From: CAZEHS01 sp964424355
GTDB taxonomy: Bacteria > Bacillota > Clostridia > Peptostreptococcales > Acidaminobacteraceae
NCBI GenBank assembly: GCA_964424355.1
Contig: CAYRIO010000005.1
Coordinates: 62,001-126,000, forward strand
Direction: 5' to 3'
DNA length: 64,000 nucleotides
The notes under the pieces were generated by a model. It did no database searches. It saw only the letters and a program-made list of their open reading frames with translations, and was not told the origin of the DNA. Below are positions 49,508 through 58,444 of the stretch, one piece after another (the first letter of the stretch is position 1; every line of letters starts with the position of its first letter). Made by a program: the position numbers and the translations under genes.

Positions 49508-50599
49508 ATGAAGTATACATTAAAAACCTGTGAGGAAGAGGCCCGGGAAAGGCATCGGGCATTTTGGAAAGGACAATCACTGGGAAGACCTTTGATTTAC
49601 GCTACGGCTTGTGATCCAGAATACAAAGAAATTCCCTGGCAATCCACAGCGCCGAGAAAAGTCTGGGACATGGACCCTTTATGGCATCTTAACCGTGTAG
49701 AGAACAGCCTGTCCGGCATACGATTTCTGGGAGATGCCATGCCAGCCGCGAGCCTGATGGTTGGGCTGGACATTACGAATACGGTGATTCTGGCTGGCGG
49801 TGATTATGAATACAGTCCCAGTGGGGAACAGGTCTATTACAACCCAGGGGTGTTTAGTCTGACGGAACCGGTACCGCTGTTCAGGGCTGATCATTCACTT
49901 GTGACAGGGCTAAAAGCCTGCTACGATGCGGTGATTCCGGTGGTTGGCAACCGTGCTTTTGTCAACACACCGATGACGCTGGATCCGTTATCCTCACTGT
50001 TCAGCATGATGGGGAATGATCTTTTAAGGGCGTTGATCAAGCGTCCAGAACTGGTTCAGAACCGCATTTCAGAGCTGACGACAGCCTATTTGGATTTTTA
50101 TGATTATTTCTATGACTACTTAGAAGGATTGGGATACGGAGAATCAGCATCCTGGTTCAATGTTTTTTGCGAAGGGAAATTTGAAAGTGTCCGGTGTGAT
50201 TTCACGGTGATGCTTTCCATGCCCTTGTTTTGTGAATTTGCAGTGCCGATGCTTTCCCGGATCTGTGGTCATATGGATCGGTCCCTATTCAATATGAGCT
50301 CAGTGGCCCATTTTCGGTTTTCGGAGGCGTTGGGCGGAATCGATGCGCTTGACGGCTTCTTTTGGAATCCGGAGCCCTATCTGGAGGGGGTTAAGGACTA
50401 CCTTCCCCAACTTCAGCATCTCAAAGCACTGAAGCCCTGTTTGGAGCTGGTCTGCTATTCTGTGGAAGATGCGGAACTGGCTACGCGGACATTAGGGTCG
50501 GACGGCCTGTACATTTACTTTCCAGAAGTGTTTCCAAGTGTTTCAGATGCGGAGTCAGCGGTTTCCCGGATTGCTCGGGCCGCCAAGACTAAACGCTGA
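49508..50599 (+). CDS. URO-D (uroporphyrinogen decarboxylase) superfamily protein
   Basis: 363 aa. The fold is that of URO-D and the cobalamin/methyl-transfer relatives (MtaA/CmuA), recognised from the pattern of aromatic- and Asp-rich stretches (YDYFYDYLEGLGYGESASWF, FCEFAVPMLSRICGHMDRSL, ALKPCLELVCYS). The N-terminus EEARERHRAFWKGQSLGRPL is typical of clostridial relatives with unknown substrate. It is not HemE, because there is no porphyrin gene context. GGAGG precedes ATG 49508. A transporter for an amino-acid-like compound follows in the same direction, suggesting a role in breakdown of the imported compound. Confidence 0.7.
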   Translation: MKYTLKTCEEEARERHRAFWKGQSLGRPLIYATACDPEYKEIPWQSTAPRKVWDMDPLWHLNRVENSLSGIRFLGDAMPAASLMVGLDITNTVILAGGDYEYSPSGEQVYYNPGVFSLTEPVPLFRADHSLVTGLKACYDAVIPVVGNRAFVNTPMTLDPLSSLFSMMGNDLLRALIKRPELVQNRISELTTAYLDFYDYFYDYLEGLGYGESASWFNVFCEGKFESVRCDFTVMLSMPLFCEFAVPMLSRICGHMDRSLFNMSSVAHFRFSEALGGIDALDGFFWNPEPYLEGVKDYLPQLQHLKALKPCLELVCYSVEDAELATRTLGSDGLYIYFPEVFPSVSDAESAVSRIARAAKTKR

Positions 50600-50626
50600 A
50601 AAAATATTCTGCGATGGAGGATTGTC

Positions 50627-51469
50627 ATGAAAAGAATGATGGCACTTTTATTGATGGTTGCATTGGTTTTCGGTATGGCAGGGTGTGCTCCCAAGGCTGC
50701 TCAAGCAGAGCCGACCCCTGCGCCGGCAGCACCAGCAGCACCGGCACCCGATGCGGACCAGTCATGGGAAAAGGTTAAGGAGAAGGGTGAACTGGTCATC
50801 GGCAACTGTCCGGAATACCCACCGTTCTCTTCCCGGAATGCGGCTAATGAAATCGAAGGATTTGACAGCGATTTCTCGAAAGCTCTCGGGGATGTATTGG
50901 GCGTGAAGGTTACCATTAAAGATACAGCATGGGAAGGGTTGGTTGCAGGACTTCAGAAGGGCGACCACGATGTGATCATTTCCTGTATGTCACCGGAGGA
51001 AGCAACGGCTGCTTCTGATAATGTGATGATGACGGTGCCTTACTATCAGTTGAATGAAATCATCGTCACCAAGACTGATAACCAGAGTATCACCTCCAAA
51101 GAGGCTTTGGCGGGAAAAGTCATCGGGGTTCAGGCAAACTGCACCAGTGAGGTGGCGGTTGACAGCCTGAAGGATATGGGGATTGAAGCCAAGGAGATCA
51201 AACGATATAACCGCAATCAGGAAGCCCTTGTCGATTTGAAGAACGGGCGCGTGGATGCGGTTGTTGTAGGAATCGCTTATGCTGCAACTCAGGTTAAGGG
51301 CAACCCGGATCTGAAAATAATCAATGATGCAGTCAGATCCGTGGATGTCGTGGCGGTAACCGATAAGGGGGCTGCTGCGCTGACGGAGAAGCTGAATGCT
51401 GCTATCAAAACAGTGAAAGAAAACGGCAAGTTCGATGAAGTATCCAAAAAATGGTTGGATTTGAACTGA
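50627..51469 (+). CDS. ABC transporter substrate-binding lipoprotein (amino acid type)
   Basis: 280 aa. Signal peptide with lipobox GMAGC (lipid on Cys20), an Ala/Pro-rich linker (about 21-45), then the solute-binding domain of family 3: GELVIGNCPEYPPFSSRNAA, GFDSDFSKALGDVLGVKVTI and a KVIGVQANCTSEVAVDSL hinge strand. Family members bind polar amino acids such as Gln, Arg, His or Cys. Which one is not readable. GGAGG precedes ATG 50627. Permease and ATPase genes follow. Confidence 0.9.
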   Translation: MKRMMALLLMVALVFGMAGCAPKAAQAEPTPAPAAPAAPAPDADQSWEKVKEKGELVIGNCPEYPPFSSRNAANEIEGFDSDFSKALGDVLGVKVTIKDTAWEGLVAGLQKGDHDVIISCMSPEEATAASDNVMMTVPYYQLNEIIVTKTDNQSITSKEALAGKVIGVQANCTSEVAVDSLKDMGIEAKEIKRYNRNQEALVDLKNGRVDAVVVGIAYAATQVKGNPDLKIINDAVRSVDVVAVTDKGAAALTEKLNAAIKTVKENGKFDEVSKKWLDLN

Positions 51470-51470
51470 T

Positions 51471-52136
51471 ATGTGCACGCTGGACTTTCGCTTTCTCATA
51501 CCTTACATACCTCAACTGGCTGAAGCTGCGAAGGTCACGGTGACGATAGGGGTGCTTTCCTTTGGGATTGCACTCCTCGTTGCTGTTTCTGTGGGGATTG
51601 CAAGGTCCCTGGAGCTGCCCTGGTTTGTGCGGCTTCCACTGGTCATTTATGTCGAGATATTTCGCGGGACGCCCCTGTTGATTCAGCTGTTTTTGATTTA
51701 TTATGGGCTCCCCAGCTTTGGAATTGTCCTGGAGCCTTTTTCGGCAGCCGTCATTGGTTTATCCCTCAACTGCGGTGCGTATATGTCGGAGGTCGTCAGG
51801 GCGGCGATATTATCCGTTGAACGGGGCCAGTATGAAGCTGCGTACAGTCTGGGGTATTCTCCCTTTCAGGCATACCGCTGCATTATCCTACCCCAGGCGT
51901 TTAGAATTGCACTCCCCACAGGGATGAATTATTTTTCTACGATGATCAAGGAGACTTCTTTGGTGTCGGTCCTGTCCATTGCAGAGATCACCCGTGTGGG
52001 AAACCATATTTATGCCCGAACGCTGAGTCCGTTCGAAATATTCATGACCATTGGCGCGATTTACTTTGTCATGACGTATTCCGTGGTGCTCCTCAGCGCA
52101 AGCCTTGAGAAGCGAGGTGCCCGATGGAACCGATAA
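51471..52136 (+). CDS. Amino acid ABC transporter permease
   Basis: 221 aa with about five membrane helices and the HisM/GlnP signatures: VEIFRGTPLLIQLFLIYYGL, LNCGAYMSEVVRAAILSVE and the EAA loop GQYEAAYSLGYSPFQAYRCI. It begins 1 nt after the stop codon of the binding-protein gene and overlaps the ATPase gene by 13 nt. Confidence 0.93.
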   Translation: MCTLDFRFLIPYIPQLAEAAKVTVTIGVLSFGIALLVAVSVGIARSLELPWFVRLPLVIYVEIFRGTPLLIQLFLIYYGLPSFGIVLEPFSAAVIGLSLNCGAYMSEVVRAAILSVERGQYEAAYSLGYSPFQAYRCIILPQAFRIALPTGMNYFSTMIKETSLVSVLSIAEITRVGNHIYARTLSPFEIFMTIGAIYFVMTYSVVLLSASLEKRGARWNR

Positions 52137-52843
52137 TCCGCATTGAGAATATCCACAAACGGTTTGGTTCCTTGGAGGTGCTGAAGGGGCTCAGCACAAA
52201 GATCGGAAAAGGGGAAATCCTAGGGGTGATTGGTCCCAGTGGATCAGGGAAGAGTACGCTGGTACGGTGTATCAACGGTTTGGAACGGACGGATTCCGGA
52301 ACGGTTTTCATTGACGGTGAAGCCGTAAAAGACACGCAATCGGCTTCCGGCAAGGTTGGGATGGTTTTTCAGAGCTTCAATCTGTTTCCGCACTATACGG
52401 TTCTTGAAAATATCACCAAACCGCTGTGTTTGATTCGAAAGCTGTCGATAAAAGAGGCCCAGCTGCATGCGTTTGAGCTGCTTGAAACGGTTCATCTCCA
52501 GGACAAGGCCGGAGTGTATCCGGGGCGCCTCTCGGGCGGGCAGAAGCAACGGGTGGCCATCGCCAGAGCCTTGTCTATGGATCCGGAAATCATGCTGTTT
52601 GATGAACCAACATCATCGTTGGACCCTGAACTCGCCTATGAGGTCTTTGACACCATGCGGGAAATTGCACGGAAAGACCTGACAATTGTTTTGGTGACCC
52701 ATCAATTGAATATGATAAAGAATTTTGCGGAACGGGTCCTGTTTTTGGAGCACGGAGATATTTCTTTTGATGGGTCCCCGGAAGCGCTTTTTGCATCGGA
52801 TAATCCCAGGATTCAACAGTTTATTGAAAGGGTATTCTTTTAG
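52124..52843 (+). CDS. Amino acid ABC transporter ATP-binding protein
   Basis: 239 aa, GlnQ type. Walker A GPSGSGKSTLVRC near residue 36, Q-loop VFQSFNLFPHYTVLEN, signature LSGGQKQRVAIARAL near 140, Walker B IMLFDEPTSSLDP near 160 and switch His VLVTHQLNM. It powers the transporter made with the two preceding genes. A long inverted repeat follows between it and the convergent gene. Confidence 0.95.
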   Translation: MEPIIRIENIHKRFGSLEVLKGLSTKIGKGEILGVIGPSGSGKSTLVRCINGLERTDSGTVFIDGEAVKDTQSASGKVGMVFQSFNLFPHYTVLENITKPLCLIRKLSIKEAQLHAFELLETVHLQDKAGVYPGRLSGGQKQRVAIARALSMDPEIMLFDEPTSSLDPELAYEVFDTMREIARKDLTIVLVTHQLNMIKNFAERVLFLEHGDISFDGSPEALFASDNPRIQQFIERVFF

Positions 52844-52894
52844 CCGCCGCAGAAGGATGGCAGACGAAAAGATACAGGGTTCGGAAGCATCTAT

Positions 52895-52952
52895 TCAGCA
52901 AAAGGCCCTCCTCCATTGCACAACCATGCATTGGAGGAGGGTCTTTTGCTGA
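52895..52952. terminator. Long inverted repeat between convergent genes
   Basis: A 21-nt arm at 52895-52915 pairs with 52932-52952 with very few mismatches (core CCCTCCTCCA / TGGAGGAGGG, outer TCAGCAAAAG / CTTTTGCTGA). It is symmetrical, and each arm ends with an A or T run, so it can terminate both the transporter operon and the convergent gene. Confidence 0.7.
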
Positions 52953-53011
52953 GTAGAAGCATGCAGTTGGACTGAGGCGATTGCCACCGTTTTTTCAGTG
53001 GAGACAATTTT

Positions 53012-54112
53012 CTATACCGGTGAATCCCCGTTTTCCGTCGGGTTGGATACTCCCGGCTCCGGTGCCGCCAAATTCGTCTTCAGCGCCTTGTCAATCGCCT
53101 GATACAGGACCAATACAAAGGGAGAAAACAGCAGGCCGGCCAAGCCGAACTGGGTGAAGCCGATCCAGATGGCGATGAGGAGGGGCAGGGCGGGCAGCTC
53201 CATGGTATCGGCCAGTACCTTGGGCTGGACCGCTTGCCGGAAGACGAAGATGAAGCCGTAGAGGCCCAGCATCATCAGGCCTTTCGTGGTTTCGCCCATG
53301 ACGAGCAGCCAAATCGTCCAGGGGATGAAGATGGCCCCGGGGCCCAGCACTGGCAGAAGGTCTGCGATGGCGATGACAAAGGAACCCACCAGGGCGTAAT
53401 TCACACCGATCAGGGTCATGCCGGTCAGGGTGACGGCAAAGGTGATGCCCACGAGGATCAGCAGAGCCTTCAGATACTTGCCCACAGCCCGGGTCATTTC
53501 TTCAAGAACCGCCCGAATGCGCTGGCGGGTCATGTGGTTGAGGTTGGCAGTCAGTTTTCGGAGAAGGTTGGACATATCCAGGGTGATGATGTAGCTGGAC
53601 AGGATGGCGAAAATCAAAACAAGCAAGAAGCCGGGCATTTTAGATACGCCGGACAGAAGCCATGCGGCGGCATTCTGGGCGAAGAGGATCCCCTTGGAAG
53701 CCAGCTCTGTAACCGCTTGATCCACATAGGGTGATAGGTTTGCTGGGACGATATGGTACGCCTTTTCGGCTTGGAGGAGCAGTCCGTTGAACAGGGCGTC
53801 CGATTGCTTGAGGATTGCAGGAATTTCGTTGGCCAAGCCCAACAGATCCTGACTGGTTTGGATGATCAGCAGGGTGACGAGGAATCCACTGGTGAGGAAA
53901 AAAGTACTGAGGCATACAACCGAGCTGAATACCCGATTGATTCGGAATTTTTCAAGCCAGCCCACCAGTGGCCATATCAGGAAGGCGACCATCAGGGCAA
54001 GGACAAACGGCAACAGATATTTGACCGCCAGAATGGCAATCAGGGAGATCGCTGCAGTAATCAGCAGGGGTGCGACTGCGGGAAGAATTTTCTTAATGGG
54101 TGTCCAGTTCAT
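53012..54112 (-). CDS. AI-2E/PerM family membrane protein (YtvI-like)
   Basis: 366 aa with about eight membrane helices. LLPFVLALMVAFLIWPLVGW near the N-terminus, a central soluble part (about 90-150), and the late IADLLPVLGPGAIFIPWTIW and FRQAVQPKVLADTMELPALP match the AI-2E transporter/PerM family. The layout is close to the sporulation membrane protein YtvI. The start at ATG 54112 has a GAGGG site. Whether it transports anything is unknown. Confidence 0.83.
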   Translation of the reverse strand: MNWTPIKKILPAVAPLLITAAISLIAILAVKYLLPFVLALMVAFLIWPLVGWLEKFRINRVFSSVVCLSTFFLTSGFLVTLLIIQTSQDLLGLANEIPAILKQSDALFNGLLLQAEKAYHIVPANLSPYVDQAVTELASKGILFAQNAAAWLLSGVSKMPGFLLVLIFAILSSYIITLDMSNLLRKLTANLNHMTRQRIRAVLEEMTRAVGKYLKALLILVGITFAVTLTGMTLIGVNYALVGSFVIAIADLLPVLGPGAIFIPWTIWLLVMGETTKGLMMLGLYGFIFVFRQAVQPKVLADTMELPALPLLIAIWIGFTQFGLAGLLFSPFVLVLYQAIDKALKTNLAAPEPGVSNPTENGDSPV

Positions 54113-54315
54113 GGTAAGGCCCTCAATTCGTTGAAATTTGCGCTTTTATTAAGAATATCATATCATAGCGGCAGGGGATTAATCCTGAAGAAATACTGAA
54201 ATTTAAGGATGCTTCTGCCATCCGGTGATATTTTTGGAGAAACACTGAAAATTACGGTGTGGGCCAATGCGGATATGGGTATAAAGAAAATGGATTATTC
54301 TCAGGAGGTGTGCTG

Positions 54316-56388
54316 ATGTCCGAGAATTCAAAAGTCAACTGGAGAGAAATTCTGGAGAGCGCCCGGCTACCTCTTCGGATTGTACTTGTGTATATGGTTT
54401 TCGGGGGTCTGTGGATTCTTTTTTCAGACCGTCTGCTGGGGTATCTTGTCTATGATGCGGATCTGTACGTGGAAATTTCCGTGGCCAAGGGCTGGCTCTA
54501 TGTCCTTGTGACCGGATTATTGCTCTATGGTCTGATTCGTCGGGATTTTTCCCGGATTCAGAATCTGAATCGAGAACTGAACGGGAAAAACGAGGAACTG
54601 ATGTGCTCGAACGAGGAAACACGGGCACTTTATGAAGAAATGGCCGCTTCTGAAGAAACATTGAAGGAAAGCTATGATGAATTGACCGAGATCCGGGAAA
54701 AGCTAGAGGCCAGCGATGAGCGGTACCGACTGGTCATGAAGGCCAGTCAGGAAGGCTTTTGGGATTATCGGATGGCCGAAAGGCGGTTGGAGATATCAGA
54801 TGGCTTCAGCAGGATCTTCGGAGCCGAATGGGGTCATCCGGAAGGCCTGGTCAATGAAATCGCTCAGCGGATCCACCCGGAGGATAGGCATAAGGTCAAG
54901 GGCTTTATTGGCGAGGAAGAGCTCCCGGATACCGGTACCCAAACGGCGGAAATCCGGATCCGCCATGAGAACGGCAGCTATCGATGGACGCAGTTCAAGG
55001 GCCTGGCCATACGGGACGCCCTGGGTGTGCCGCACCGGATTATCGGCGCCATTACGGATATTCACGAAAAGATTTTGCAGCGGGAGCGCATTGAATACTA
55101 CGCCTTCCATGATCCCTCCACGGGTTTCCATAATCGGGATTTCATGCTGGAGCAGCTGAGCCGGCAGCTACGGATGGACGGGTCCCAACCGGGGTCCTTG
55201 ACCTTCCTGGTTGTAGGCATTCAGGGGATGGAGCGGCTGGTCAGTGTCTATGGCACCAACATTTCAGAAATTATCCACTATCAGGTGGGCATGGCTGTCT
55301 GGAAAGCCATTGGACAAGTGGACGCCATTGCGATGTTGGGCTTGGGGCGCTTTGGTATTATTCTGGGCCGATCCGAGGAAAATCAGGATTTGCAGATGCA
55401 TATTGATGCGATTGATGCACTCACAAGATTGCCGATCCAGATCAACCAGCTGGCGGTCAGCGTACAGATGGCCTATGGGGCCGCCCGGTGCGCCGGCGGC
55501 CGGTGTGAGCCGGAGGTCTTGGTGCAGCAGGCGGAAACGGCATTCAACCACGCCGCTAAGGAACGGAGCCGCGAGCATGTAGTCTGGTACGAATCATCCC
55601 TGCAGGAAGAAAAGAATTATTTGGGGAAAGTAGAGTTTCTTCTGCGCCAGGCCTTTGATGCGGGCGAGTTCAGTCTGTTTTTTCAGCCCCAGGTCCTGGA
55701 CGGGACAGATGCGGGCATTCAGGGGTATGAGGCGCTGATCCGCTGGAATAATGCCGAACTGGGCATTGTAAGCCCGGAGGTGTTCATTCCTGTAGCGGAG
55801 GCAACCGGACAGATCGATGGGATCGGCGAGTTTGTAATCGCCAATGCCTGTCGCTTTCTCCGCGCGTTCATGGATGCCACACAAACGGTTACGCAGGTAT
55901 CCATCAACGCTTCACTGATAGAACTGATGAATCCGGATTACATTCAGCGACTGACCCGGAATATAGAAGCCTATGATCTGAAGCCGGAGCATGTGAACAT
56001 AGAAATCACAGAAAGCGCCCTGGCAAAATATCTGGAATCAGTCATTGAGAATTTAAAAATCCTGAGAGACAAAGGCTTTGAAATCCATCTGGACGATTTC
56101 GGGACCGGTTATTCTTCACTGAACCACCTGGGGCGGCTTCCGGTCCAGGCCCTTAAGATTGACCGGACCTTCGTCTGGCAGATGGAAGAGGATCCTCGGA
56201 TGAATCAGATGACGGCCCTGATCATTCAGGTGGGGCACCAGCTGGATATGAAGATCATCGCCGAAGGGGTGGAGACGGAGGCCCAGTACCAGATGCTTCA
56301 GAGAATGGGATGTGACAGCTACCAGGGCTTCTATTTTTCTAAGCCCATCCCGGAAAACATTCTGATGGAAAAAGCCCATGGCAAGTGA
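54316..56388 (+). CDS. Membrane PAS - degenerate GGDEF - EAL phosphodiesterase
   Basis: 690 aa. Two N-terminal membrane helices (about 15-35 and 50-72), a coiled coil (about 80-125), a PAS domain (about 125-260), a GGDEF fold (about 265-430) whose signature is lost (RFGIILGR in place of R-x-GGDEF), and an EAL domain from about 440. EAL motifs are intact: YEALIRWNN near 472, NIEITES, LDDFGTGYSSLNHL near 592, KIDRTFV and EGVETEAQ. It should hydrolyse cyclic di-GMP, with the GGDEF part perhaps sensing GTP. AGGAGG precedes ATG 54316. A perfect hairpin terminates the gene. Confidence 0.92.
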   Translation: MSENSKVNWREILESARLPLRIVLVYMVFGGLWILFSDRLLGYLVYDADLYVEISVAKGWLYVLVTGLLLYGLIRRDFSRIQNLNRELNGKNEELMCSNEETRALYEEMAASEETLKESYDELTEIREKLEASDERYRLVMKASQEGFWDYRMAERRLEISDGFSRIFGAEWGHPEGLVNEIAQRIHPEDRHKVKGFIGEEELPDTGTQTAEIRIRHENGSYRWTQFKGLAIRDALGVPHRIIGAITDIHEKILQRERIEYYAFHDPSTGFHNRDFMLEQLSRQLRMDGSQPGSLTFLVVGIQGMERLVSVYGTNISEIIHYQVGMAVWKAIGQVDAIAMLGLGRFGIILGRSEENQDLQMHIDAIDALTRLPIQINQLAVSVQMAYGAARCAGGRCEPEVLVQQAETAFNHAAKERSREHVVWYESSLQEEKNYLGKVEFLLRQAFDAGEFSLFFQPQVLDGTDAGIQGYEALIRWNNAELGIVSPEVFIPVAEATGQIDGIGEFVIANACRFLRAFMDATQTVTQVSINASLIELMNPDYIQRLTRNIEAYDLKPEHVNIEITESALAKYLESVIENLKILRDKGFEIHLDDFGTGYSSLNHLGRLPVQALKIDRTFVWQMEEDPRMNQMTALIIQVGHQLDMKIIAEGVETEAQYQMLQRMGCDSYQGFYFSKPIPENILMEKAHGK

Positions 56389-56395
56389 TACACAG

Positions 56396-56442
56396 CAAAT
56401 AAACGACGCCTCCCTGAATGACAGGGAGGCGTCGTTTATTTG
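56396..56442. terminator. Perfect 21-bp inverted repeat, bidirectional terminator
   Basis: The 21-nt arm at 56396-56416 is exactly complementary to 56422-56442, with loop AATGA. The outer part is AAATAAA/TTTATTT, so each direction ends in a T-rich tail. It separates the convergent EAL and amtB genes. Confidence 0.9.
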
Positions 56443-56472
56443 CCCGGGGAGGGCTTGGGTACTATATCAGAA

Positions 56473-57681
56473 TCAATTGATGATATAGGCGTTTTCCTTG
56501 TGAATCGTGGTGTCCAGTCCTTCCAGCTCCGTCTCTTTCGTAACCCGTACCGGGCAGAAGATGTTGACAATCTTCAGGATGAGCATGGTCACGATAAAGG
56601 CGTAGATGGAGGTGAATGCCACTGCGAAGACTTGGATCAGGAACTGGTGCATATTACCGGCAATCAACCCGTCGATCCCGCCGATGGATTTGACTGCGAA
56701 GACGCCCACCAGGACAGACCCCAGCATGCCGCCCACGCCGTGGACTCCCCAGACATCCAGGGCATCGTCCCAACCCAGCTTGATGCGCATCTGAACCGCC
56801 AGATAGCAGACGATGGCGGAGATGAAGCCGATAACGACGGCGGCCCAGGGCTCTACAAACCCTGCTGCAGGCGTGATGGTGGCCAGGCCGGCAACTGCAC
56901 CGGTGAGTGCGCCAACAAAGCTGGGACGTTTTTCATGCACCCAGGAGATAAGCAGCCAGGTGATCATGGCAATGGAACCGGAGATATCCGTATTGACGAA
57001 GGCTGCGGCTGCAACGCCGTTCGCCGCCAGAGCACTGCCGCCGTTGAAGCCGAACCAGCCAAACCACAGGAGGCCGGTGCCCAGGGCGACATAGGTGATG
57101 TTGTGCGGTTCGTGGGATTTCTGGTGACGGCTTCCGACGAAAAAGACTGTTGCCAGAGCTGCAATGCCTGCGCTGACATGGACAACAATCCCGCCGGCAA
57201 AGTCGACCACGCCCATTTTCTGAAGGAAGCCACCGCCCCAGATCCAATGGGCGAAAGGAATGTAAACAAGGATACTCCAAGCCACCAAGAAAATCAGGTA
57301 GCTTTTAAAATTGACCCGGTCCGCAAAGGCACCGGTGATGAGTGCGGGGGTGATGATTGCGAACATTTGCTGGTACGTGAAGAAGGTGATGAAGGGAATC
57401 GTGGCGCCATAAGTGGGATGTGGCGTCATACCGACCCCGTTGAGGAACATGTACTGGAAATTTCCGATCAACCCATGGATATCCGGGCCAAAGGCCAGGC
57501 TGAAGCCCCCGAAAAACCAAATGGTTGTGACGACGCCCATGGAAATGAAGCTTTGCATCATGATGGTGAGAACGTTGTTGCGCCTGACAAGACCGCCATA
57601 GAAGAAAGCCAGGCCCGGTGTCATCAGACACACCAGCGCCGCGCTGATCAGCATAAAAGCGGTATCTCCTGAATTAATCAT
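56473..57681 (-). CDS. amtB: Ammonium transporter AmtB
   Basis: 402 aa with 11 predicted membrane helices. MTPGLAFFYGGLVRRNNVL near residue 24, FGPDIHGLIG, the pore His in AGGIVVHVSAGIAALA and the second pore His in VWGVHGVGGMLGSVLVG. GGAGG precedes ATG 57681; an earlier start has no site. No glnK/PII gene is adjacent, which is unusual since amtB is often paired with one. It lies third in a transcript order Amt-kinase, NarL-type regulator, amtB, but a hairpin separates it from the regulator gene. Confidence 0.94.
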   Translation of the reverse strand: MINSGDTAFMLISAALVCLMTPGLAFFYGGLVRRNNVLTIMMQSFISMGVVTTIWFFGGFSLAFGPDIHGLIGNFQYMFLNGVGMTPHPTYGATIPFITFFTYQQMFAIITPALITGAFADRVNFKSYLIFLVAWSILVYIPFAHWIWGGGFLQKMGVVDFAGGIVVHVSAGIAALATVFFVGSRHQKSHEPHNITYVALGTGLLWFGWFGFNGGSALAANGVAAAAFVNTDISGSIAMITWLLISWVHEKRPSFVGALTGAVAGLATITPAAGFVEPWAAVVIGFISAIVCYLAVQMRIKLGWDDALDVWGVHGVGGMLGSVLVGVFAVKSIGGIDGLIAGNMHQFLIQVFAVAFTSIYAFIVTMLILKIVNIFCPVRVTKETELEGLDTTIHKENAYIIN

Positions 57682-57749
57682 AATTCTGCCTCCAATGATT
57701 CGTGAGATAAAAGTGCCTGTCATCATTGTAAGGCGGATCAAGGGAAGAG

Positions 57750-57797
57750 ATAAATACAGGGAAACCCCGATTGTATCCGGGATTTCCCTGTATTTAT
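57750..57797 (-). terminator. Hairpin between the response regulator and amtB
   Basis: ATAAATACAGGGAAA (57750-57764) is the exact complement of 57783-57797, with an inner CCCCG/CGGGA pairing. It overlaps the stop codon of the regulator gene on the minus strand. amtB therefore probably has its own promoter in 57690-57745 or depends on read-through. Confidence 0.7.
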
Positions 57798-58444
57798 GGT
57801 TCGATCATATGATTGCGGACGGCGTAGAGCACCAGATCCGTGATGTTACGGAAGCCCATTTTCTTCATGATGTTGGCCCGGTGGGTCTCCACCGTTTTCA
57901 CACTGAGGTTCAGCTTATCCGCGATTTCCCGATTGCTGCAGCTTTCCGCCAGCAGCTGGACAATCTCCCGTTCCCGGGGCGTAACGGTCTCGGGAATCGT
58001 GGTGCCGTCCTTTTGGTGATGGCTGACAAAACCGGTGATCACGGTGTGTACGAAATCATCGGACAGGTAGGTCCGACCATCGATGACGCAGCGGATGCAC
58101 TTGAGCAATTCCTCCAGGGCGTTATCCTTCAGCAGATAACCGCTGACCCCGATGCTGTAGGCCCGGGCTACGAATTCCTCCGATTTGTGCATGGTCAGCA
58201 TGATGATGCGGATCTCAGGCAGGTCCTGTTTTAGCTTGGCTGCCAGATCCAGCCCGTTGAGCTGGGGGATGGAAATATCCAGGATGGCGATTTCCGGGCG
58301 GAGCCTCAGGATCTCCCGGTAGGCATCATGGCCATCGGATGCTTCGCCGATCACTTCCAGGGAAGGTTCCTGATTCAGAAGAAAAATCAGGGATTCCCTC
58401 AGGATCTTATGGTCGTCTACCAGATAGACGGTGGTTTTATGCAT
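57794..58444 (-). CDS. NarL/FixJ-family response regulator
   Basis: 216 aa. Receiver domain with Asp10/Asp11 pocket (YLVDDHKILRESL), phospho-acceptor Asp56 (IAILDISIPQLNG), Thr (IIMLTMHKS) and Lys (GYLLKDNA). C-terminal LuxR helix-turn-helix TPREREIVQLLAESCSNREI followed by KLNLSVKTVETHRANIMKK. It overlaps the Amt-kinase gene by 8 nt and is its cognate regulator. The amtB gene downstream is the obvious candidate target. Confidence 0.94.
   Translation of the reverse strand: MHKTTVYLVDDHKILRESLIFLLNQEPSLEVIGEASDGHDAYREILRLRPEIAILDISIPQLNGLDLAAKLKQDLPEIRIIMLTMHKSEEFVARAYSIGVSGYLLKDNALEELLKCIRCVIDGRTYLSDDFVHTVITGFVSHHQKDGTTIPETVTPREREIVQLLAESCSNREIADKLNLSVKTVETHRANIMKKMGFRNITDLVLYAVRNHMIEP

Noticed and set aside
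56440..57672. 410-codon plus-strand open frame opposite amtB
   Set aside because: Antisense shadow; the minus strand encodes a full ammonium transporter.
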